A DNA stretch of 64,000 bases from Laccaria trichodermophora (lineage: Eukaryota > Basidiomycota > Agaricomycetes > Agaricales > Hydnangiaceae). The DNA lies in contig JACTVC010000016.1 in assembly GCA_018417955.1 (NCBI GenBank), positions 1,178,001-1,242,000 on the forward strand. The letters are read 5' to 3'. This document shows, piece by piece, positions 21,291 through 30,928 of the stretch. Both the position numbers and the translations under genes were made by a program. The notes under the pieces are model-generated. The model was not told where the DNA came from and made no database searches. It saw nothing but the letters and a program-made list of their open reading frames with translations. Every line of letters starts with the position of its first letter. Position 1 is the first letter of the stretch.

Positions 21291-23119
21291 TCAGCCGAGG
21301 GCCAGTATTGAGACGTCTCCGGACCGATTCCCCAAGATAATAATGCCACTCGATTCCCCAAACGTACAGCAAATAACATCATCTACCAAAGGACAATCAG
21401 CATCAATATCACGAGTATCGCGCTCAACTCACCTCTCAGATCGTACGAAGTCACAGAATAGACGACTCTCCTCTCGTGCCCCGCCGCAACAGATTCATGG
21501 TCCTCCGGGCGGGCAAGGCCCCAAACTTGTACCTCTCGTATCGTGCTTGCCCTCTTCCGCTCAATCCATATTGCACGCGTGCCTTGCGGTCCAATCGCGT
21601 AGGTGCTCAAAAAACCACGAGCGGTATCCATACTACCGGCGCCATTAACAATATACGAAGCGCCAGGTATCTGGGGAAGAGAGAAGGATGGAGTGGGAGT
21701 CAGAGGACCATGCCTAAGCATGGGATGGATGTTGAGCATGGTTAGAGGGTAGATATCCGTTATAGTAACGTCTAAGGAGGGGAGTACCGGCGAAGCGGCA
21801 AGAGGCTCTGAGATGGTGTTGGATAAATACAAGTGTGGGATGGTGAGCTTGATGTGGATCTGATAGAGTCCTTGAATAACGTCGTTTGCGAAAACAGTCA
21901 TAGAGAAAATTTGGTCGTCTGTGCTTGAACGACTTTCTATGCATCGTGAGAATGAAACGTCCCGAAAATTGTAGGAGACATATTGTTTCATGGTCGGGAG
22001 TCCGAAGTGATTTGGATCGAGGATAGGCGCGTAGTGATGTAACTCTACAGAACGGGTTTTAAAGATCAGAATATATGGTCCCATAAATTGAACAGCAATG
22101 ATGCCATTCCACTAAGCACGTACAGGTATAAGTAAGATAACGGTAAAATCCGGGTAAGAACGTACTAAATCTTCCAAATCACTAGGAGGCGCTGGTAACA
22201 ACATTCTTCGCTCATTGGCATTGCGTCTTTCGCCCCAGTGGACCAACTCCACGCCCCGAGCGGCAAATAGTGCAACAAGTTGTTGCGTGGTCTCGATTGC
22301 ACGCACAGTTTGCGGCGATGGCAATGTAATTGTTTGAACCAGCTCAAATGCGCTATCGACAAATAGACCCGACGTGCTACCCAGGAAGCCAAGTAAAATT
22401 TCATAGACACGTGTCCAGTATGGGCTAGCAAGTTCTTGTCAGCAAATGCAATGTAGTTATCTAGAAGAATCACTACACTCACGGGACTGAGCGAGCAATA
22501 GCTATCACAATCTTCTTTCCAGAACTGTCGAGCGAAGCCACGTAAGACGACCACAGACCACCCTGTAGATCCACTCGTGCGCGAAGAACGCCCCCAGATG
22601 CGGCTCCTTCGGATTCTGTAGACTTCGTGTCGTACACGTAAATCGCGCCCTCAGAATAGACCACCAGCAACCACCTCTCTAAAAATAGCTGCATCCCCAT
22701 CATTGTAACACCAAGCTGCACTCGAGGTAGCTTAACGAGCTCTGACGTCCGCAAACGTGGCCACAGGTATGCGACGCGGTTCGAACTCCTCACAGCCCTT
22801 TCCAAGGTCTGCGTTGGCACATCCTGCAGATGTGATGGCTCTTCTAGACCCAGCCCAGGCGGCGTGGGGAGATACGCCTGTTGCCTGTGGAATAATGATA
22901 TCCACAGTGATCGTGAATTGGTGACCTTCAACCAGGTGGTGCAGGTCTACGATGACTTCGACTGTCAGATTTAAATAAGGTGAACTCATGAATGAAATGG
23001 ATGGTGCGTACCTGGCGTAACATCAAAACCTCTGCTACGTCGAGTAGGGCGGCGATCAGCAATAGAATTTCGGTCGGGAGACGTAGGACGGGGGGAATAT
23101 CGTCAATAACCATCTCCAT
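21291..23119 (-). CDS. F-box protein
   Basis: The ATG at 23119 starts MEMVIDDIPPVLRLPTEILL. The F-box (LPTEILLLIAALLDVAEVLM) is completed across the first intron by LRQTCTTWLKVTNSRSLW, typical of Agaricomycete F-box proteins that recruit substrates to SCF ubiquitin ligases through Skp1. Downstream exons give beta-propeller-like repeats (WLLVVYSEGAIYVYDTKS, VASLDSSGKKIVIAIARS). The penultimate exon ends VVYSVTSYDLR, and a GTGAGT...GGTAG intron joins DDVICCTFGESSGIIILGNR and the stop at 21,291. About five introns. The 3' third has been copied into pheromone module B. Confidence 0.8.
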
Positions 23120-23825
23120 CGATAAAAGAGGCCGAAGGCGTCTTGTATGAGCAGGTTTGACCTGGGTTTGACGTTGAGCGCTGTGGGGATCTCCAACAAT
23201 GTTTGGAACGCAAAAAAGTGCCAAACAATTGGAACCCGGGCCTAAGACCGCACAACTCAAGCACAACCAAAGCACAACTCTGAGAACTCAAGCACAACTA
23301 CAGTCGTCGTGTCCACTGACACACGACTCTGGGCCACTGCTCTACTATCCATCCAACCCGCGCTTGGATCCGAGTTCACTTCATGCCACCTTGGAGGTGT
23401 GCGAACACCCCAAAATGTGCACGGTGCTGAAAATTCGCCTATCATTTGCGACGAGTCGAAGAGGTCTGAGGGCGGCGATCAGCAATAAACAATTCAAGTT
23501 GGAAAGCGCGAGCTCTCTGGAACCGGCATTTCAAACAATGTTTGGATCGCAATTCCATGTGAACCACGGGAATTTTCAGTGCTACTGAACCGAATCTGTT
23601 CAGTCTGTACCAGTCACCAGACAATTCTCTTCTAACGCTTTGGCATCACAAGGCCTCAAGATAAACGCCACAGCCCACTTATATCCCATTATCCCACCTA
23701 TTCCCCCGATTCCGGCGTCGCGACGTCACCCACATGTTTGCCAAAAGAACTTTTGTATCCGAATGCATAAAATCCTCTGTGATAAGCCGTTCTTCGGAAG
23801 ACCCCTGCTCTGAACTGTCTTTGCA
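23120..23825. other. intergenic region with small duplicated F-box fragments
   Basis: GGGCGGCGATCAGCAATA occurs both in the F-box coding region (about 23,047) and here (about 23,473). AACAATGTTTGGA also recurs (about 23,197 and 23,537). AGCACAACTC-type repeats occur at 23,250-23,300. No gene is supported. Confidence 0.4.
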
Positions 23826-24433
23826 ATGCCTGTTTCCGTTGGTACAACGATTCTTATGTTCAACATATCTTTGACACGCTCTTTGGCAGGTGTGGAAGAA
23901 AGCATCTGCGAACCATACAACTCTCTGACATGTAAAGAATGGCACACACCACCGCGATATATTTGGCAATGAAGATGGCGGATCCCCTTTCACTATCGGC
24001 ATAATGACAGTCACCAAGCACGACGGTAGAGGAACGACTCTCAAGACACCATGTATTGGATATATCATTGTCATTGAGGGTGTGTGGCCCTGCATTCAAG
24101 GGAGACGTTGGGCTGACAATAATCGCATCATTCGTAGGTGAGCTACCCGTGGAAGATGGTGCCAAACCTGGGGACATCTCAGCCTTGGAGCCTGGCGATG
24201 TCGTCCGCATCGACAAAGGTACAACTGTCACCTGGTCCTCCCCAACTTCGGGAAAAGGCACGTTTATCGCTGATAAGCTTGTTCAGGTTGCTAACTTCAA
24301 TTTTAACTGGTGGAAAGGCCTAAGGTGCTTCTCAGCGTATAGCGGACTGGGTAGGCGGTATGGTAGTGGTGAAGTCGTGTCTACTACATGTGATGCCTAT
24401 GTATGGTATGCACGTGACCGCGCCCTGGAGTAG
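23826..24433 (+). pseudogene. cupin-fold (EutQ-like) protein, frame broken
   Basis: The ATG at 23,826 starts MPVSVGTTILMFNISLTRSL and reads to ...SLTCKEWHTPPR. The homologous continuation, DIFGNEDGGSPFTIGIMTV and KTPCIGYIIVIEG, is in the next phase. A 58 bp intron (GTGTGT...TCGTAG, to about 24,136) then joins the second barrel strand set: ISALEPGDVVRIDKGTTVTW. The GDVVxIxKGTTVTWSSP pattern is the conserved C-terminal cupin half. A one-base loss at about 23,958 explains the break. It is either a pseudogene or a sequencing indel, and its role is unknown. Confidence 0.5.
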
Positions 24434-24641
24434 GGATTCCCTACTCCACTGGACAGGATTTTACGTTGGCCAACATGAATTTGAGAGTGACCAGCATAAT
24501 CATCTTGTTTGAATCATGTTTTTCCTTTCTGTCTTGCTATGCTATTCGCTAGCCATGAACTTGATGTATGCCTGAAATATGATTCCTATCGTCATGAAGC
24601 TTTTGTGAAATTTACGTGGGTCTTCGTAACATACCAGGGGT

Positions 24642-26921
24642 TTACAGCGTGCTATCGCTGCCGCGATAGATGTCTTCATGCCTATCCTGCTTTTCCAACA
24701 CTTCGTTTACTACCTCAAAGCATTCCTCGGGCTCTCTGAAGATTCTCAGCGGAATCTGTTCGGGAATCCTTGACCGCGCCCACTGAACTCTTGCCTGGAG
24801 AGATGGCAGCTTCGATGTAGATGAAGACTTTGATTCAGTTCGACTTGGGGTAGCTCGAACCGCGCGGGGAGTTTCAGTCGAGCATAGATCCCCACGTGAC
24901 CCTCGCTCATTTGACAACCCAACACCAGCAGGTGAATGAAAAGGCACAGAGTCGGCGTGCACAGCCAAACCAAGCGGACTTGCGAGGGGTTTCTTATGTC
25001 GCAAAGACACAAGATTGACTAAACTCTCAGGTAGAATCCTCTTCAGCCGGGTGAAGTCTGGACGAAAAGCGGTCGTGGTCGACTGGGACCTCGTCCTATT
25101 CAATCTCGTCGGAGCATCCATTGCATATCCGGCATCAACGTCGCGTATGAAAACACCAAGGACCCTGTCAGATCGCTCGCGTGAAATGCTATTCATGAGT
25201 GAGTACCAGCAATGGGCGTCAGACGACCTTTGTGCTTACTCGGCGTACAGTTCTAAATCCTGTTCTCCAGAATCACCAATGAGGAGGAACCTGGATTCGG
25301 GAAAGGCATCCATTATGTCGATCAGCCCTGCTCGTTTGCGGGTGGCGGGACGGGAAAGAAGCCCAGTAAACAGAGATCTCCCACTGTACGACTTCATATT
25401 GATCGAGCCTACGATTCAAGTCAGCAAAACATGGATACGCAGGACAAGCACCGCTAACCATGAGGAAGTTGAGATATCTGGAAGAAATCTTTGATAACTG
25501 GGAGAAGTTTATCAGGAGCGTTTGACTGCGTAACAGAATAGTAAGCTTCGCCATACTTTGGAATATGGATTGAACGTACAACGTAATGAAATCGTATACC
25601 TCGGTTAGACAGGTTCCCATACCACTCTTTCATCCCAGGAATTACGCAATCCCGTAGATCTTTCACGAACACGTTATGAAATACTGTCCTCGCACCGCTC
25701 GTAATATTAGACAATTTAATGGTGTCGTCAATATCTGAGATGACACGAATGGGACAGTGGGTGATCGGAATTTGGACTGTGAACGATGCTTGCACGAGAG
25801 GCTCGGAGTGATGTATTTCCTGCGGCAACGCAGAGGTAGCTGAGAGAGGTAGGAGCTTGGCAACGATCGTAAGACTGGGCTCCTTGGTGGGATTGTTCAA
25901 AGCAACTCCGTGAGCCCCAAAGTGTGGATATAAGTCTTCCCAGTTGACTCTAAAACGGGCTTGAAAACTTCCAGACTTTCCCGTTATCACGTCTTGAGTT
26001 ACAAGGGGACTAACGGAGTATGTGTTTCTACCAGTGATATGCTGGGTAATGGAATGGTGATCTGGAGTCGTTGCGAAGAGGTAAAGGCGAATGGTGCGGT
26101 TGGGAAGGACTGGAGACCAAAATGGCTGTAAGCGTGATTCGACATTTGCGTGTAAACGGCGGAGGGCTTCGGCAGGCATGCCGCAGTATCTTGTTCTTAT
26201 CTGCATACTCCGGGGTAGATGGAGGGGAGAGATCTATTGGAGAAGCTAGGGATGAATCCAATTGGCCTGTGGCTCGCTGATATTCACGTTCTAGAGCTTC
26301 GATTTCGCCGTCAATTTTAGTCCCGTTGGGACATAAAAAAAAATTAGTTTCTGAGGTTTCTTCCCTCGAACCTGATGTGTTAGAGCGCGAGGTAGTATTG
26401 TCCGGGATGTCGTTCTCATCCTCCACTTTCGGCAATGATACAAAGCCTTCCGAACTATTTCAATCCATTGATAATGATAGAAGATCAGGGCGCTTACCTT
26501 TCGCTATACGAATAAACGCCCGTTGAGAACGAGTGGTGTTTTGATGGAGCCGATGAGAGATGGCGAATCCGTTCACAAAAGCTTCCACGTCAAACGGAGT
26601 GGGTGAACCTAGAATATTTCAGACATATAGCACGTAGGTGTGTTGCCGATGTTGAAGCATACCTTCCACTCCTCCTTCAGCGTATCTACGGGCGGCCCAA
26701 CCAGGGAAAAGGTGGATAACATCCGTTTTTACAGGTGTCGCCTGGCTCTTTCGTGTGCCGATCCTCTTTCTCACCCAATCTTTCCAGCTTCTCTTTTGTG
26801 GAACAATGCCCGTGGATGTGTCTGACCTAAGGGTCTTAACCTGGGAACTGTAAAAGTAGTCTTCAAAGTGTGTCGCCGAGGAGGACGCGGGAGAGTCACA
26901 ACAGAGCGTTTCTTGAGACAT
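24642..26921 (-). CDS. App1-like phosphatidate phosphatase (DUF2183), paralogue 1
   Basis: Start chosen at 26921 (MSQETLCCDSPASSS); an in-frame ATG at 27041 is possible. Order: an N-terminal VIHLFPGWAARRYAEGG motif, a linker, HANVESRLQPFWSPVLPNR, then the catalytic segment HCPIRVISDIDDTIKLSNI with the DxDxT nucleophile motif of HAD-type phosphatases. This is followed by VFHNVFVKDLRDCVIPGMKE and, after introns, RFLLIGDSGEQDLELYA. The C-terminus (IPEQIPLRIFREPEECFE) matches the second copy. Yeast App1 is a Mg-dependent phosphatidate phosphatase at actin patches, turning PA into diacylglycerol. About six introns. It is a same-strand paralogue of the gene at 30,929-33,468. Confidence 0.85.
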
Positions 26922-27882
26922 GGTTCGAATAGCAGTTCGAAAGCGAGATGGGTCTTGTGAAAGTGGCAACGTTGCTGCCAGTGGTCCTCTACTCGTTCGG
27001 AATGCAAACGAAGAAACGGCACCCGCTCTGCCGTTACCCATCAGTTGGGTCGTTTCGTAATCGCTTTCGGATACGATTTGGCGTTATTTCCTCTCTATCC
27101 ACTGGGAATCGATAAGAAAGAAGCGAACCATGCGTGCATGAGGTCATTCCTCACCAAAATCGGCGTTGAAGGCGCTTGAGCCTGGGAAGGGCGCCACTTC
27201 ACAGTACATGACTGGCAGCTAAAAGCGTTCTGAGACACATGGCAAAAACATGAATGAGTGAGAATGTCGAGGAGCAAGGAAAAACTTGCCAGCTACCACC
27301 TCACGGAAGAGAACGAACCCTATTGGGGTCCTCTGTCCCGTTGATCCTTCAGGCTATGTTTGAGCAGCTGACTCTCCCTGACGAGTAGAGGTGGCCATAT
27401 GTGTCGAACAGCCTGGATAGGACAGAGATCACAATAGACATCTGGTCAAAAGACAACATTGTGTCCCGTGGGTGACCCACAACAACACCGTGAGCCAGAT
27501 TCTGTTTGCAAGACCAAAGCGACAGGTGAAGGAGAAAGCCGTGAAACGTGTTACAGGAGTGCCAGCGAAGTTACTCGTTGAACTCCAACTTACGACTGGA
27601 GCTGGAAGATAGGTAATGATATTATAGTTGTCGAGTGCGAGTGCATTGTTTGAATGCTGATGCAAGCTTTGGGGTGCCGAGGCCGCGTCGGCCGACTCAC
27701 CCATGTAGATTGAAAGATCAATTGTCAAATTCAATCAGGATTCAATTGAAGACCAAAAAACTATCACAGTAGAAATCGTAAACAACACATCGAAATGTCC
27801 ATCAAGTCCAAAACTAATCCAAGGGCTCGTAGTAGTCAAATCGAGAAGGAATGAGTCTGGTGTTCAGAATCGGTTGCAACTT
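26922..27882. other. intergenic region, no gene seen
   Basis: Upstream of App1 paralogue 1 and downstream of the neprosin gene. Frames are short and lack splice or family support. I see no clear repeat. Confidence 0.4.
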
Positions 27883-29268
27883 CTAATTGCAAGTCTGACC
27901 GCCTGGCCCACCAAAGAAGAAGTATGTTCCCCACGAGCCACCTTGAGCTGCCTGTGTGATGTTGATGTCCCAACACTTATTGGAGCCGATAACAAGCTTC
28001 TGTAAATTGGTCCACACACCAACTCCGCCAGGTTCGTCGCGCGCGGTGTAGTAAATGGTACGTTGGAACGCTGCCTGACCGAACCCATAAGACGGAAAGA
28101 TTGAGCTGCCCATCTGCGGCCAGCGATGATCTGCCGAGTCTCGCGTCACCTCTCCACCATACTCGACTACCTCCGCGCTCTTCGACAACTGGCCTGAGCC
28201 GAAGATCTTGGTTGGGTAGTATCCCACAGCTTCGTAAGCTCCAGGACCCTTGAGATACAACCACCAGTTCCCGCCGACGAGTTTCCATTGCATCTCAAAT
28301 CCCCATTGTCCCCCACCGAAGGCGCTGTAATGCGTGAATCCGCGGCCCAAGAACCAGTTCTTGTTGGTCTGAACGAAAGCTGCGCAGTCCAAATTCCAAC
28401 ACTTCTTCGTCTTGTAGTTGTCGGCTGTATAGAAGATGAAGAGAACCGCGTTCTTGGTCTTGAATTTACCGGGATAAACAACCCAGCCTCCCTCAACCGT
28501 CTGGAGATTGGCCCCGGATCCACCCACATACCACTGCTGCGAGAGAGAAAAATCGCCAACTGGATTCCAAAGACTAAGCCACGAATTGCCACCGAAGTTT
28601 TTAACGGTCTGGCTGGCTACGGCGTAAAGGTGGGGCTGAGCAGCTCCACGTGCAACGAGCTGGCGGCGGGAAGAGCCACCATCCCCACCATTGTCAACGG
28701 TAAGAGCAGGCTCGGTGTCATTCCCCTTGCTAAAGAAATCAGCCAGCGTCCTAAAGCTGGTCAACTTCTCGAGGGTTAAACGAGGGAAAGGGATGGTGAG
28801 TTCCCGACAAAAAATGACGTTCCCGAAGCTATCTTTGAGATCAAGCTTCAAAGGAGACTCCACAAACTGGGCTTGAGGACCATCTGCTGTTTTCGCCTTC
28901 TCCTCGGAGCATGTGTCAACGGGAGCAGGGGGAATGTGGTCAATACCCTGGAGACGTAGGCCAGGTTGTTTCTTGACGTCAACGCAGTCGCCATATTCGT
29001 CGTCATAAATGAAGGAGTGGGTAACTTCCCCGATACCATCGTACATGGTGAGGATGTGCGACTTTATCTCTTCGAAAGCTGTGGCGTTCTGAACAGCGGT
29101 GTGCGCCCATTTGTCGTAAGTCGCATCAGTGACGCCTGCAATGAAATCGTTGAACTTGATGAAGCAACTACCGTCATGTTCTTTCGGACCGGTGTTGTGA
29201 GGAACGGCGAAGGATGGAGTGGCGAAGGTAAGGAACCCAAGAATAGGGAAGAGGTCGTTCAAAATCAT
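27883..29268 (-). CDS. secreted neprosin-domain protein (putative glutamic peptidase)
   Basis: A single uninterrupted 461-codon frame, unusual in this intron-rich window. A signal peptide (ILNDLFPILGFLTFATPSFA) is followed by a pro-region with Cys pairs. The neprosin domain (former DUF239) follows from about residue 210: FSLSQQWYVGG, VEGGWVVYPGKF, LFIFYTADNYKTKKCWNLDC, VVEYGGEVTRDS, QMGSSIFPSYGFGQAAF, and the end GTYFFFGGPGGQTCN. The conserved Glu in VEGGW and in EYGGE correspond in position to the two catalytic glutamates described for plant neprosin. It probably acts outside the cell on proline-containing proteins. It is flanked by the two App1 paralogues. Confidence 0.85.
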   Translation of the reverse strand: MILNDLFPILGFLTFATPSFAVPHNTGPKEHDGSCFIKFNDFIAGVTDATYDKWAHTAVQNATAFEEIKSHILTMYDGIGEVTHSFIYDDEYGDCVDVKKQPGLRLQGIDHIPPAPVDTCSEEKAKTADGPQAQFVESPLKLDLKDSFGNVIFCRELTIPFPRLTLEKLTSFRTLADFFSKGNDTEPALTVDNGGDGGSSRRQLVARGAAQPHLYAVASQTVKNFGGNSWLSLWNPVGDFSLSQQWYVGGSGANLQTVEGGWVVYPGKFKTKNAVLFIFYTADNYKTKKCWNLDCAAFVQTNKNWFLGRGFTHYSAFGGGQWGFEMQWKLVGGNWWLYLKGPGAYEAVGYYPTKIFGSGQLSKSAEVVEYGGEVTRDSADHRWPQMGSSIFPSYGFGQAAFQRTIYYTARDEPGGVGVWTNLQKLVIGSNKCWDINITQAAQGGSWGTYFFFGGPGGQTCN

Positions 29269-30928
29269 AGAGGGCGACGTTGTGAGGTAAAGAAAAGGGC
29301 CTGGATTCGACTTGAGAAATCATCGCACATTTATATGTAGAAGGAAGCGCTTTAAATGAATGGAGTGGTCTGCGAAGGCGTTCAAATGGATATACTACCA
29401 CGCATCGACAGAATCTGAGATGTGTGAGAGTCAATGGTGAGCCAATGGTCGAACACCTCTGGTTTGCCGCAAAAGATCGAATTCAGGCAGGAGAGGAAGA
29501 AGTGAAGTCGCCAAGAGAACGACGGGGTTTCACCTGTTGAGTGACTATAATTGCCGCAAAAACTCGGAGCCTGAGAAAGAGAAAAGGGCATTGAAAAGAG
29601 TAGGAAGTTCGGAGAGGACTTGAAAACGCGAGTATGGGTGCACCTTTGGTCATAGAAAATTCGAGACCGAGTACTGGCTCGAAGCTGAGACAAAACATAA
29701 CAGAATTTGAAGTGTATCCTGGCACCTCTGCCAAGGCGCAACAAAAAGCGCCATATTTTCCGCACGACATTGAGTTAAGGCAGGAGAACAGGGAGTGCAG
29801 CTGCCAAGGACAAAATGAGGTTTCATCTGTCAAATAACCGGCGAAGAGAATTGTGAGTGTCAGTCAGTAATCTTTGGACCAATGAACAGTGACGGTGGAG
29901 AATTCGTAGACGCCAAAAACGGCTGCACCCATAGATATCAATGGATATGGACTTGTGCGGGGAACAGACAGCGAGTCATATGGGTAGCTAGATGTGCAAA
30001 GAACAGATTTGAATGATTCAGTGGGATGGTCTGCGGGGGTGTACCAACACTCACCTAAAACCCGGTAACATGATAATGGGTCCGAAATATGGATGGGTCA
30101 ATTGCCAAGATGTAATGAAACACATCATGCCTTCCGCACGAGGTTGAATCCAGGCTGGGGAAGAGGATGTGACGTCGCCAAAGGAAAGATGAGCTTTCAT
30201 CTGGCAGATCACTTCAGGATTTGCCGCAGCGTGTTTGTATTGTTGCTCGTAAAATCTTCGAAATTGAGCGAGATACGACTGGGCAGGCATATGGTTCGCA
30301 AACATCTGCAAAATGGCTGCACCAGATGTCCACAGGGGCGTTCAATCTGACGTCAGGAATAGGTGCGGAAGATGGGCTATGATCCGTTAGGACTTGACCC
30401 GTGTGCCAGCTAACCCTGCCAAGTTGTGACAGAAGCCATTATGTTCACCGCACGAGTTCGAATGAAGAGGGAGTGGAGTCGCCAAGAGGATGAAGAGGTT
30501 TCACCAATCGCCTGGAGAGTGTCGTTAGGGGAGTCTTCAATACACTGCCCATGGTAAATATTGGTTATGCCCGACTTCGCGAAGTCTGATGCCCCAACGA
30601 TTTCAAAAAAAGCCAAAGGCCGAAGTTTCAAGTAGGAATGTAGATAGAAATGGAGGGTTCAAGGTCAATTCAAGGTGGCGATGGAGAACGTTCCGGTGAC
30701 ATTTTGATTGCCATCATTGTTTGGGATGGTGTGAGTTGGCAAACAGCTTCGGGCAAGGTTGGAGCCGTTGAACCGCGAAATATAGTGAAATAATCATTAC
30801 CGTGCGCCTATTGTATAACTAAGTACTACACTAATCATTTATGTACCTTATACATGATACATTCCAGCCAGTGGAAGTCCCTTACAAGTTATGTCGACCC
30901 GCTCGCCCTCAAAAGGAGTCCCCTCGAT
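29269..30928. repeat. intergenic region with four degenerate ~80 bp repeats
   Basis: Four related blocks begin near 29,468, 29,757, 30,129 and 30,448, spaced about 290-370 bp apart. The shared core is CCGCA(C/A)GA..TTGAAT..AGG, then GTCGCCAAGAG and GGTTTCACCTG. Compare GAAGTCGCCAAGAGAACGACG and GGAGTCGCCAAGAGGATGAAG. On the minus strand they translate to similar peptides (ETPSFSWRLHFFLSC, ETSSSSWRLHSLF). No intact gene is visible; I read them as relics of an amplified sequence. Confidence 0.55.

Larger units (their letters stand above)
20071..22005 (+). repeat. pheromone module C, contiguous with the intact F-box gene
   Basis: It begins at the GATGCGTAGAAATCGCGTT boundary shared with the truncated copy at 16,636. 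It continues through promoter, broken pheromone gene and 3' flank (to about 21,230), and runs into the 3' end of the functional F-box gene. This arrangement is probably the ancestral context, because only here is the F-box part complete. Confidence 0.7.
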
